Origin: DATFVJ01 sp963820395
GTDB lineage: Bacteria > Actinomycetota > Actinomycetes > Streptosporangiales > Streptosporangiaceae
NCBI GenBank assembly: GCA_963820395.1
Contig: CAWGAE010000016.1
Location: 1-64,000 of the forward strand
Length of the DNA stretch: 64,000 nt
Reading direction: 5' to 3'
In this document: piece by piece, positions 8,769 through 16,036 of the stretch
Position numbering within the stretch: position 1 is the stretch's first letter
Layout: every line of letters starts with the position of its first letter
The notes under the pieces: generated by a model
The model's database searches: none
Told to the model about the DNA's origin: nothing
The model's input: the letters and a program-made list of their open reading frames with translations, nothing else
Program-made: the position numbers and the translations under genes

Positions 8769-9842
8769 TCAGCCGAACCGGCCACCGATACAGTCTCCGT
8801 TGAAGTCTTCATGGTGTTCCCATTTGTATTTGCAGTCCCTTGCCCACCGGTGGTGACGCATCCAATGTCGCCGATATCGCGGTCTGCAAGCCTGAGCTGA
8901 GCCCTGTGTGGTCGGCGTGCCTGAAGGTGCCAGCGAGAGAGCAGGCGTTGGTGTTGATGTTGGTGTTGATGTTGGTGTTGATGTTGGTGTTGATGTTGGT
9001 GTTGATGTTGGTGTTGACGACGATCCCGGTGTCGGGGCGGGCGCCTGTGGCCACGCTACGGCCCCGGTCCGGGTCCGGCATGTTTCGCGGGTCTGCCTGG
9101 GCTTGGGAGCGGTCGCGCGGGTCCGCCTGGGGGCTGCGGCAGGGGTGGCTGGCGGGCTGGCCTGGCCAGGTACCGGAGCACAGGTAGTGGGCGTCGTCCT
9201 CGGGTGCCTGGGGCGGTGTGACGGTTCGGCGGAGGAATCCCGCAGCGACGGCGACGGCGACGGCGACGCGAAGGGGCCGGTGGGACTCGGCCGGTGAGTG
9301 CCAGGCCCTGAGGCGAATCCCGGGTGGCTTGGCCGCGGCTTTGCCGGCCCGGGATTATGGCGGGCGGGTTGGCCGCCGCCTGGGCTCTGCATCAGCGAAC
9401 TGATCCGCACGGTGACGTTCTGCCGCAGGACTGGGATGGCGAGGATCGCCGCGGCGACGACAATTACCGCTCCCGCGGTCGTGAGTACCGGCCCCAGCCG
9501 ACCACCTCGTCGGCTCGCAGTCGCTGCGGCACGGCGGCCTTCACCGCTCCCACGATCGGGGCGCTGGCTGACAGCACCGTTTTGACGGCTGGCAGCGGCT
9601 GGCAGCAGCGCGGCTTTGAGGGCGGCAATAACGAACCGCAGATCGGGCAGGCCGACCCTGAAGCCCGCGGCGACCGATCCCAGCCAGTCACGGAGCCCGA
9701 CGCCGAAGCTGTCCCACGCTGGCCGATGGGCGATCCTCTGGCGGATCCGCTCCAGGCCATCCCCGGACGGCACGACGCTGTCTGCCGCCACGTGCAACGC
9801 GCGGCGCAGACGTTCGCCGTACTCAGCTTCCGGTTCCGTCAT
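8769..9842 (-). CDS. Membrane-anchored putative anti-sigma partner with Ser/Thr/Pro-rich tail
   Basis: A 357-residue protein whose ATG overlaps the sigma-factor stop by 4 bp, the usual arrangement of a SigE-family sigma and its membrane regulator. Residues 1-110 are predicted cytoplasmic, one transmembrane helix spans about 118-139 (T-A-G-A-V-I-V-V-A-A-A-I-L-A-I), and the rest is an extended Pro/Ser/Thr-rich outer segment containing six copies of S-T-P-T or close variants, encoded by a perfect 12-bp repeat. The C-terminus holds three Cys and many His/Trp/Arg. No zinc-binding anti-sigma motif is visible, so the regulatory role is inferred from gene order. Confidence 0.7.
   Translation of the reverse strand: MTEPEAEYGERLRRALHVAADSVVPSGDGLERIRQRIAHRPAWDSFGVGLRDWLGSVAAGFRVGLPDLRFVIAALKAALLPAAASRQNGAVSQRPDRGSGEGRRAAATASRRGGRLGPVLTTAGAVIVVAAAILAIPVLRQNVTVRISSLMQSPGGGQPARHNPGPAKPRPSHPGFASGPGTHRPSPTGPFASPSPSPSLRDSSAEPSHRPRHPRTTPTTCAPVPGQASPPATPAAAPRRTRATAPKPRQTRETCRTRTGAVAWPQAPAPTPGSSSTPTSTPTSTPTSTPTSTPTSTPTPALSLAPSGTPTTQGSAQACRPRYRRHWMRHHRWARDCKYKWEHHEDFNGDCIGGRFG
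8947..9018. repeat. 12-bp tandem repeat, six copies
   Basis: Five exact copies of GTTGGTGTTGAT followed by one copy with a C at the last base. Read on the minus strand it encodes S-T-P-T units in the extracellular stalk of the anti-sigma-like protein. The unit is a multiple of three, so copy-number change would lengthen the stalk without breaking the frame. Confidence 0.95.
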
Positions 9843-10429
9843 GACTCCTGCTCCAGCACCGTACGGAGCGCGGACGTGCCACGCGCCGTGTGACTTTTCA
9901 CCGCGCCCCGGCTGATCCCCATGGCGCTGGCGATCTGCGCCTCCGACAGGTCCGCGTAATACCGCAGCACCAGCGCCTCACGCTGGCGGGCGGGAAGCGC
10001 CCGCAGCGCGGCGATGACCGCCGACCGCTCGAGCAACGTGATGGCTCCCTGCTCGGCGCTCGGCGCGTCCGGCGCTGGTTTCGGTGCGTACTTGTCGACG
10101 ACCGCCCTGTGGCGCAGCACCGACCTGGACCGGTTGACCACCGACTGGCGCAGGTAAGAAAGCGCTTTGTCGGTGTCACGCAGCCGCCGCCAGGCTCCAT
10201 GCATGGCCACGAACGCGTCCTGCACGACTTCCTCCGCGGTCGCGGCGTCCCGGACAAGGATCGCGGCCAAGCGGACAAGCGATTGGTAGTTCGCGCTGTA
10301 GAGCGCGCGCACCGCCTCCTCGGAACGCTGCCCGGCCGTGATGGAACAACCGGTAACGGTTTCCGCCACAAGGGTTTGGGTCACGTGGGTGTGACGCGCG
10401 GCCTTGCCACTGCGTTCACGCATGGTCAT
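9839..10429 (-). CDS. SigE-family ECF RNA polymerase sigma factor
   Basis: A 196-residue ECF sigma factor. Region 2 is seen at about residues 40-110 (A-L-Y-S-A-N-Y-Q-S-L-V-R-L-A, then E-E-V-V-Q-D-A-F-V-A and the L-R-Q-S-V-V-N-R-S-R-S helix) and region 4 at about 135-190 (L-P-A-R-Q-R-E-A-L-V-L-R-Y-Y, then Q-I-A-S-A-M-G-I-S-R-G-A-V-K-S-H as the DNA-recognition helix). Such factors direct transcription of stress or envelope genes and are held by a co-encoded membrane protein, here the overlapping downstream gene. The true start may be one of several Met/Val codons in the first 35 residues, since the family motif begins near residue 38. Confidence 0.9.
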   Translation of the reverse strand: MTMRERSGKAARHTHVTQTLVAETVTGCSITAGQRSEEAVRALYSANYQSLVRLAAILVRDAATAEEVVQDAFVAMHGAWRRLRDTDKALSYLRQSVVNRSRSVLRHRAVVDKYAPKPAPDAPSAEQGAITLLERSAVIAALRALPARQREALVLRYYADLSEAQIASAMGISRGAVKSHTARGTSALRTVLEQES

Positions 10430-11147
10430 GACCGTTGGCCGTCGTGTGGCCGAGCCAGGCCACGAATGGGTGCCTGAATCGCGGTGAGATTAAGCTGTGG
10501 TGCGCCATCCGGCCGCCGTAGTCATCGCGCCGCCCACGCGCCATTACAGCGTGGCGTTGCCGCCCCGCGGCTACCGCCTCGTCTGCTGCGCCCGCCATCA
10601 TGCCACCGTGCTGCCGCCCGTCGGCGGCCGGGCCGTGTTCCAGTACGCACGGCGCTCGCTGAGCAAACACTGGTATCCGTCGGCCTACCGGCCACCACTC
10701 GTTCATCCCCCAACGCCATCCGTGGCCGGCTCCGCCTCGCCGTCCTGTCCGGCCAGTCGCTCGGCAATGCGCTCTTCCGTGGATCGTCCCTGCATCGCAG
10801 CATGCTTTAAAGAGCGTTCTTGTCCCTGGCAATCCACTGCGGCGGCACTCCCTACCAGGGATTCGCCCGGCCTGCTTTACCGTCCTTGATCGCTGGTCCG
10901 CTGGGTGTTCCACAGTACGGGAAACGATAGCCCCTGAACGCTGCACGGCAGGGATAAAGCGAACAATAGACGCGGAACCCACGACCCGCGCTGGTCCCGC
11001 GGTGCAGCCACGTTCTCACAGTTGGCTGCCCGGCTCCTACCATGACTCGACGGTCCCGCCGAGGCAGGCGGGCAACTGCGCGTGGGCTGGTTCGCCGACG
11101 GTTATCGAGTGGCGGACGAGCTCGCAAACCAGTGGAGGAGCGTGCCG
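10430..11147. other. 718-bp intergenic region
   Basis: This lies between the divergent sigma factor and lipoprotein genes and must contain both promoters. The open frames crossing it are arginine-rich antisense readings with no family resemblance. I see no repeat, tRNA or clear hairpin. Confidence 0.4.
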
Positions 11148-11393
11148 ATGAGGACATTCAGGCGGGGTTGCGCCGCCATTGCTGGCCTGGCGGCCCTTGT
11201 GCTCGCCGCTGCTGCGTGTGGGGGCAGCAGCAGGTCAACACAAGCTGGTTCACCCGGCGTCGTACTTCGCCGGCCAGTTGAGCCTGGACGCGTTCAACCC
11301 GGCACCGGCCGAGAGCCTGCCTGGGCGAGCGCGGGTTCGCTTTCCTTTGCCGGCGGCGTCCCCAGCGCGGGTCGACCTGGCCATCAGCGGTGA
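11148..11393 (+). CDS. Short lipoprotein, possibly frameshifted after the signal peptide
   Basis: A GGAGGA site ends about eight bases before ATG 11148. The first 25 residues form a textbook bacterial lipoprotein signal: M-R-T-F-R-R-G-C, a hydrophobic A/L/V stretch and a lipobox L-A-A-A-A-C near residue 25 followed by G-G-S-S. The frame stops after 81 residues. The remaining residues in this frame are low-complexity, whereas the +1 frame stays open to 11589 and reads as more balanced protein (Y-F-A-G-Q-L-S-L-D-A-F, then two Cys-containing loops). The original gene may have spanned 11148-11589 with one indel near 11240. No family is recognised. Confidence 0.5.
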   Translation: MRTFRRGCAAIAGLAALVLAAAACGGSSRSTQAGSPGVVLRRPVEPGRVQPGTGREPAWASAGSLSFAGGVPSAGRPGHQR

Positions 11394-11654
11394 ACTGGCA
11401 TGTACACCATCATGTCGATATGCCTACTCGCCGTTGCCTGGGAGCTTGCCAGACGCCTACGCCGTTACCCCGATCTCGATCGAACCAGGTGCCACAGCCT
11501 GCTTTGGAACCTGCCCCGCTCACAACGCACCGGACCTGCGGCATGACAGTGAGTTGTTTGGGCCGGGGATCTGGGGCTGCTGGCTGTGATGCCTGCCGAC
11601 GGCAGGCGGCGTTAATAACGCAAATCGCCACTGCTGACCGGGAGGGTCCGGTGG

Positions 11655-12305
11655 TTAACCGGCCTTGCTGGCGGTGAATCTGATGGCCATGCCGCCGAGG
11701 CTGGGGCTGGTGCGCAGGTTGGTGACCGGGAGTTGGCCGAGCTCGGCTTGCAACTGGCCCGGTCGCAGCAGCCTGGTGTCGTATCTGCCGCCCGCGTGCA
11801 GGAGCCGTATGGGTAGCGCGTCCAGCAGGTCATAACCGATGAGGCGCCCGCCCGGGCGCAGGACACGCACCGCCTCGGCCAGCGCCTTTTCCCACGCCAG
11901 CACGTGGTGCAGCATCGCGGCTGACAGTACGAGATCGAACAGGTCGTCGGCGAAGGGAAGATCAGCGGCGTCAGATTGCTCCACGCTGGCCCGGCCGCCG
12001 AAGGGCGCTAGGGTTTTGCGTGCTGTGTACACCATGCCGGCGTCGTAGTCGGTGGCGACCATATGCAGATCCGGGAAAGCCGCGAGCAGTTGGGCCATCA
12101 TCGCGCCGCTGCCCGCGCCGATCTCCAACCCGTGACCGGTTGGCTGCACGCCCTGCAGCACCCAGGGAAGAACGACTCGCCGGGCGAATAGCCGGTACGG
12201 GGCGCTCGTCGTGAGCTTCTTAGCCAGGAACGGCATCTCGGGCACACCGTCAGCCTGCCATCCCGCTCGCCGTCGGGTGCCTGTCGCGACAAAATCACAT
12301 GGCAT
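11655..12305 (-). CDS. Class I SAM-dependent methyltransferase
   Basis: A Rossmann-fold methyltransferase of up to 216 residues. Motif I is L-E-I-G-A-G-S-G-A, followed by a V-A-T-D-Y-D strand end that binds the ribose, S-D-A-A-D-L-P-F-A for motif II, and a post-motif L-R-P-G-G-R-L-I-G-Y-D. This is the ubiE/type-11 layout used for small molecules. Met24 (12236) is a reasonable alternative start because the family-like sequence begins there. The substrate is not apparent, and the neighbours (lipoprotein, DUF1330) do not suggest a pathway. Confidence 0.85.
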   Translation of the reverse strand: MPCDFVATGTRRRAGWQADGVPEMPFLAKKLTTSAPYRLFARRVVLPWVLQGVQPTGHGLEIGAGSGAMMAQLLAAFPDLHMVATDYDAGMVYTARKTLAPFGGRASVEQSDAADLPFADDLFDLVLSAAMLHHVLAWEKALAEAVRVLRPGGRLIGYDLLDALPIRLLHAGGRYDTRLLRPGQLQAELGQLPVTNLRTSPSLGGMAIRFTASKAG

Positions 12306-12457
12306 GACGCCGCACGCGCTCGTGGACTGGTACGCGTGTTACGCGGACGACGCCCTCTGATAGCTAATGCAGGCGCACGCACGGCATGCAGAAAAGCGCG
12401 TAGTCGCGCGTGCCAGAAGCGATCGCGGGCGGCGTGTGGACCTGGGATCATCAAGCC

Positions 12458-12713
12458 ATGGCCGCTTACGTGATCTCCGAGGTTGAGATGCTGGATGAGA
12501 CGCAGGGCCGGCGCTATCGTGAACTGGCGTCGGCTTCCATTGCCCGGCATGGCGGTCGCTATCTCGTTCGCGGCGCCGACCCGCAGGTAGCCGAGGGTGA
12601 CTGGCCGACCGGTCGCCAGATCATTACAGTGGAATTCCCTAGCATGGACCAGCTGCAGGCCTGGTATGCCTCCGCGGACTACGCCGAGGCCCGAGCAATA
12701 GGGCAGACAGCCC
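12458..12713 (+). pseudogene. DUF1330-family gene, 5' part interrupted by an IS
   Basis: From ATG 12458 the product begins M-A-A-Y-V-I-S-E-V-E-M-L and contains the DUF1330 core R-Y-L-V-R-G-A then E-F-P-S-M-D-Q-L-Q-A-W-Y and A-R-A-I-G-Q-T-A. At 12714 the reading enters the end of an insertion sequence and terminates at 12748 with an aberrant tail. Removing the IS and one copy of the 5-bp target duplication joins this part to 15043, restoring the normal DUF1330 ending (see the 3' part). DUF1330 proteins are about 95 residues with a dimeric alpha-beta barrel fold and no firmly assigned reaction. Confidence 0.88.
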
Positions 12714-12744
12714 CAGATCTCCGGCGTCGGTTGTGCGTCTGGGG

Positions 12745-14586
12745 TTAAATGCCGGGTCGCGGGGTGAGCTGGTAGGTGATGGGGCGGGTGTCGCCTGGCA
12801 TGGCGGGCGGGGTGGCGTTGATCTCGTCGATGAGCAGGGTCAGGGCGCGGGCGATGCGGGGGGGGCCGGGTTGTTCGAGCCGGACGGTGATGGCGTCGGG
12901 GGTCCAGGTGATGGTGCCGGCCAGGCCGCGGATGATGGTTTCGCGGGTGATGGCGCGGTATTCGTCGTCGTCGCGCAGGTAGGCGTTGAGGTGGGCTGAT
13001 AGCCAGTGCTCGGCGTTGTGGGCGAGCAGCCGCAGCACCATCTGCAGGCCGCGCCGCCCGGCGCGCAGCAGTGCGGTCTTCGCCTCGGGGTCGATGGCGT
13101 TGGCCGGGAGTTTCGCGGGGACCTTGTCGCGGGCCGCGGCGGCGGCAGCCAGTTTCTTACCCGCCGCGCTGATTTTCTTCTGCGCGGCGGGGATCAGCCT
13201 GGTGTTCTTGGCGGCGGGGGCGATGGCCGGGTCGGCCAGCAGTACGGCCAGGTCGCGCTCCGCGGCGGCCAGTGCCTTCTCCGCCTCGCGGACGGCCGCG
13301 TTCGCGTGCTTGCGGGCCGGGTTGCCGGTGATCTTGGTATTCGCCTCGATGCCGGCGAGGTAGTCGCAGATCTTGTCGATCCCGTAGTTCTCGCTGGCGT
13401 ACTTGAGGAAGTTCTCCTCCCGCCACCTCGACTTCAGCCAGGCCAGGATCTCCGCCGGGCACGCATCGAAGTCAGAGGTGAGGATCTGCAGCGCCACCTT
13501 GCCGTGCTCGAAGAGGGTGATCTGCCGGGCCTCGCCGTAATCCTTGATCTGGACGGTCTCCTCCGCCCAGGCGATCTGCCGGGCGCGGCCGGCGTAGCTG
13601 ACCGTGGTGATCACCGGCAGCATCGCCGGGACCGCCAGCGGGGCGCGCCGGTAGGTGACCCAGTGCGCGTCCTGGTCGCGGCAGTGCCGGAACACTTGCG
13701 CATACGCGCCGCCGCGGCCGGAGCCGAGCATGATCTTCGCTCCCGGCCCGGCGGCCTTCTTCAGTTCCGCCAGCGCCTTCGGCATGGTGACCGTCAGCCC
13801 GGACGGCTCGCCGGTCACGAAGCACACCGCCCGCCCGTCGTGCGCGGTGACGTGCGTGTCTGCGCGGCCCTTCTCGGCCCGGCCCCGCTTGTTGTTCCAG
13901 CCCTTGCCGACCGGCTTGGCGCCGGTATAGGGGACGAAATGGTCATCGACGTAGTACACCCCGGAGGTCACCGGGTCCGCCGCCAGCATCGCGGACGCGA
14001 ACATCGACTGCAGCCGCAGCGGGTCGGTGCGGTCGGCGATCGCGGCCAGCTGAGGCCGCAGCGCCCGCAGCCCCGGCAGCACCGTCAGCCCGGCCAGCGG
14101 CCCTGCCTCCGCCGCGGCCAGGTGCTTGAACTGCTCAGTCGTCGCCGCCCCCAGCGCGAAGCACATGCTGACCGCTGACAGCAGCGCCGCATCCCCGGGC
14201 CGCCCGTCCTCCCCGCCCGCCGCAGCCGCCAGGATCTCCCCGGCGCCGGCCTGCCCGCCGAAGGCATGCAGCAGCATCGCCCCCGCATACCGCGACCTGA
14301 ACACGCCCCCCGCGGACAGCGGCCACGCCTGCAGCCCCCCGGCAGGAGGCAGGCCAGCACCAGCACCAGGCCCCGGCCCCGGCCCCGGCCCGGGTTCCGG
14401 CTCAGGCTCAGGCTCAGGCTCAGGTTCGGGCTCAGGCTCAGGTTCCGGCTCGGGGCCGGTGAACAGGGGTTCCGCCTGGCGCCCAGCCGGGCTCGCGTTC
14501 CCGGGCCGGCGCCAGCTCGCGCGGTCCCAGGGCGCGGCCGATCGTGGTGTGCGCCACCTGCAGCCGCCGCCCGATCTCCGCGTCAC
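12745..14586 (-). CDS. Transposase, catalytic C-terminal reading frame
   Basis: This frame (613 codons from the nominal start at 14586) follows an (Glu-Pro)n tract with a DDE-like catalytic region: V-Y-Y-V-D-D-H-F near residue 213, a G-K-G-W-N-N-K-R-G basic loop, a L-K-S-R-W-R-E-E-N-F-L-K-Y segment that fits the catalytic Glu helix, an Ala/Lys-rich coiled region, and a C-terminal R-A-I-T-R-E-T-I-I-R-G-L block. Between them lies I-M-L-G-S-G-R-G-G-A-Y, where related proteins as I recall them have F-D in place of S-G; if so the second catalytic Asp is lost. The N-terminal DNA-binding part is in the other frame (14438-14941). The stop overlaps the aberrant DUF1330 stop. Confidence 0.75.
   Translation of the reverse strand: MTRRSGGGCRWRTPRSAAPWDRASWRRPGNASPAGRQAEPLFTGPEPEPEPEPEPEPEPEPEPEPGPGPGPGPGAGAGLPPAGGLQAWPLSAGGVFRSRYAGAMLLHAFGGQAGAGEILAAAAGGEDGRPGDAALLSAVSMCFALGAATTEQFKHLAAAEAGPLAGLTVLPGLRALRPQLAAIADRTDPLRLQSMFASAMLAADPVTSGVYYVDDHFVPYTGAKPVGKGWNNKRGRAEKGRADTHVTAHDGRAVCFVTGEPSGLTVTMPKALAELKKAAGPGAKIMLGSGRGGAYAQVFRHCRDQDAHWVTYRRAPLAVPAMLPVITTVSYAGRARQIAWAEETVQIKDYGEARQITLFEHGKVALQILTSDFDACPAEILAWLKSRWREENFLKYASENYGIDKICDYLAGIEANTKITGNPARKHANAAVREAEKALAAAERDLAVLLADPAIAPAAKNTRLIPAAQKKISAAGKKLAAAAAARDKVPAKLPANAIDPEAKTALLRAGRRGLQMVLRLLAHNAEHWLSAHLNAYLRDDDEYRAITRETIIRGLAGTITWTPDAITVRLEQPGPPRIARALTLLIDEINATPPAMPGDTRPITYQLTPRPGI
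14388..14456. repeat. Degenerate 6-bp repeat encoding (Glu-Pro)n / (Gly-Pro)n
   Basis: An array of near-identical GGCTCA/GGTTCC hexamers next to GGCCCC hexamers. On the minus strand it encodes about eleven Glu-Pro pairs followed by Gly-Pro pairs, forming a flexible hinge between the DNA-binding and catalytic parts of the transposase. The two transposase frames exchange close to its upstream edge, so replication slippage or recoding here is plausible. Confidence 0.85.
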
Positions 14587-14941
14587 TGGCGCCCTGCGAC
14601 CGCCACGCCCGGGCCTGCTCCCACTGCTCCCCGGTCACCTTCCCCGGCGTGCCACGCCGGTCCCGCATGACCAGCGCCGCCGACCCGTCCCGCAGGGCCG
14701 CGTTATGCAGCGTCGCCACGTAGTTCTCCGTCAGCCCCAGCACCGCCGCGACCACCCGGCCCTTGAACCCCAGCTGCCGCAGCGCCGCCAGCGAGATGTT
14801 CCGCATCACCACATCGCCGGCGGCGTACTCGAACAGCACCACCCGCCCGGCCGTGATCACGCACCGGCCATCGTGCTCCTGCATGCGAAGGTCGCGGGGC
14901 TCTGGCATGCCCTCCAGGATCGCCGCAACCGCCGCTGACAT
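14438..14941 (-). CDS. Transposase, N-terminal DNA-binding reading frame
   Basis: A 167-residue frame that starts 96 bp inside the right end of the IS. It contains a helix-turn-helix around V-V-A-A-V-L-G-L-T-E-N-Y-V-A-T-L and a second one around S-Q-G-A-S-D-A-E-I-G-R-R-L-Q-V-A-H-T-T-I-G-R-A-L, the usual tandem HTH that recognises IS ends. It runs out of frame at 14438, while the catalytic part is in another phase from about 14540 on. Together the two frames would give a protein of roughly 750-800 residues. Whether joining occurs by programmed frameshifting or has been lost by mutation cannot be decided from one copy. Confidence 0.65.
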   Translation of the reverse strand: MSAAVAAILEGMPEPRDLRMQEHDGRCVITAGRVVLFEYAAGDVVMRNISLAALRQLGFKGRVVAAVLGLTENYVATLHNAALRDGSAALVMRDRRGTPGKVTGEQWEQARAWRSQGASDAEIGRRLQVAHTTIGRALGPRELAPAREREPGWAPGGTPVHRPRAGT

Positions 14942-15037
14942 GCCACTATCCTACCAGAGCTTTAAAAAATACGCACAGGAAAGCCCGGATAAAACAGCAT
15001 GTCACAGACTTATGGCTGTCCTATCGCCGGAGATCTG

Positions 15038-15086
15038 AGCCCTGGACCGTCGGCTTCTTTTCGTCGACGGTCTCCCCCGCCAGTAA
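15038..15086 (+). pseudogene. DUF1330-family gene, severed 3' end
   Basis: After the second copy of the AGCCC duplication the sequence reads, in the frame of the 5' part, L-D-R-R-L-L-F-V-D-G-L-P-R-Q and then TAA at 15084. This is the expected DUF1330 C-terminal strand (R-R-L-x-F-V-[ED]-G). It has no start of its own and is a relic of the gene cut by the IS. Confidence 0.85.
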
Positions 15087-15169
15087 CGCCCTCGGCGGCA
15101 GAAGCGGATGCGGTGGCAATGGTCGATCAGATAGGTGTGCCGTAGCCTACGGAGGGCGAAAGGAGAACT

Positions 15170-15565
15170 ATGCCAGCGATCCCCGCGTCCCACCGTGACT
15201 TGCTCGATGGCCAGTTCGCGACGCTGGCCACAGTCGGCCCGGACGGCCGTCCGCAGCTGTCGGAAGTCTGGTTTCTCGCCGATGGCGACACGGTAGGTGT
15301 CTCACTCAATAGCGCCCGGCAAAAGACGAGGAACCTGCTGACGAACCCGGCCGTGACTCTGTTCCTTCTTGACCTGGCGGTCCCCTACCGTTACCTGGAG
15401 ATCCGGGGCGATGCCGAGATCTCAGCGGATGATGACTATTCGTTCGCCGATAGAGTCGGCGCGAAGTACAACACCAATCTCCGGGACCACGACCGGCCCG
15501 GCCAGTCACGGGTCAAGGTAGCCATCCGCCCTGTGCGGGTGAACGCGATCGACATGAGGGCCTGA
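15170..15565 (+). CDS. PPOX-class F420/FMN-dependent oxidoreductase
   Basis: A 131-residue split-barrel flavin-binding protein. Visible family features are the opening L-L-D-G-Q-F-A-T-L-A-T-V-G-P-D-G-R-P, the strand V-W-F-L-A-D-G-D, the basic loop S-A-R-Q-K-T-R-N-L that contacts the cofactor phosphate, N-P-A-V-T-L-F-L-L-D, and Y-L-E-I-R-G-D-A-E-I. Length and motifs match actinobacterial TIGR03618-type enzymes, many of which use F420 to reduce small substrates. GAAAGGAG precedes the ATG by six bases. It stands alone after the interrupted DUF1330 gene. Confidence 0.9.
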   Translation: MPAIPASHRDLLDGQFATLATVGPDGRPQLSEVWFLADGDTVGVSLNSARQKTRNLLTNPAVTLFLLDLAVPYRYLEIRGDAEISADDDYSFADRVGAKYNTNLRDHDRPGQSRVKVAIRPVRVNAIDMRA

Positions 15566-15779
15566 CCGGCGCTGCCGGTTGCTGAACTGCGGCCCGCAGG
15601 CCGTGCCAGGACTCAGGCTGCCGGCGATCTGGATGGCGTTTCCGAGCAGGCGTTGCGTGGGTGCATGCTTATGCGCTTACCCGCATGTCCACTCGCAGTC
15701 CTGAGGCGGTCACAGGGTCCGGGGATTAGCGGCCTAAACCCGGTGCCGCGTGGTCTGCTGACCCGGCGGCACGGCGGGT

Positions 15780-15967
15780 CAGCGCGGTCGCGGACGGTGC
15801 CGCTGGTGCGGGTGCCCTGTACCCTGCCGAGGATCTTGCTGCCGCAGGAGGCGGACCGGCTGGTGGCTGCGCTGCGCACGCACCGGGACCGGGCGATGGT
15901 GCTGGCGATCCTGCTGGCCGGGCTGCGCCGGTCCGAGGTGCTGGGGCTGCGGTTCGAGGACCACTTG
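15780..15967 (+). pseudogene. Tyrosine-recombinase (phage integrase) fragment
   Basis: The reading L-P-Q-E-A-D-R-L-V-A-A-L-R-T-H-R-D-R-A-M-V-L-A-I-L-L-A-G-L-R-R-S-E-V-L-G-L-R, split here for length at 15836 to 15955, is the start of a tyrosine-recombinase catalytic domain, including the first catalytic Arg of the G-L-R-[RI]-S-E box. The sequence diverges right after this box, and the rest of the domain (H-x-x-R, Tyr) is absent. No attachment site was recognised nearby. Confidence 0.7.
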
Positions 15968-16036
15968 TTTCTGTCTGGTCCCAAAAAGGTCTGCGCTGAA
16001 CACTGCTATCCCGCCCGGGGCCTGGCCGCGGCAAGG

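Larger units (their letters stand above)
12714..15037 (-). mobile_element. Complete 2.3-kb insertion sequence of unassigned DDE family
   Basis: The element is bounded by perfect 13-bp terminal inverted repeats CAGATCTCCGGCG (12714-12726 and, inverted, 15025-15037). The 5-bp sequence AGCCC is duplicated on either side (12709-12713 and 15038-15042). It carries a two-frame transposase on the minus strand and nothing else. It sits inside a DUF1330 gene whose two parts rejoin exactly in frame when the element and one target copy are removed. Length, 5-bp duplication and transposase type do not match an IS family I can name with confidence. Confidence 0.93.

Noticed and set aside
8947..9018. Possible CRISPR array
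   Set aside because: Units are contiguous 12-bp repeats without spacers and they encode protein; the 14-bp array at 24301-24370 also has no spacers. No cas genes.
10416..10982. 188-codon minus-strand ORF upstream of the sigma factor
   Set aside because: No domain, Arg/Gly-rich, no ribosome-binding site; likely chance.
13006..14178. 390-codon plus-strand ORF opposite the IS transposase
   Set aside because: Antisense of the catalytic frame, rich in Arg/Gly/Asp with no domain.
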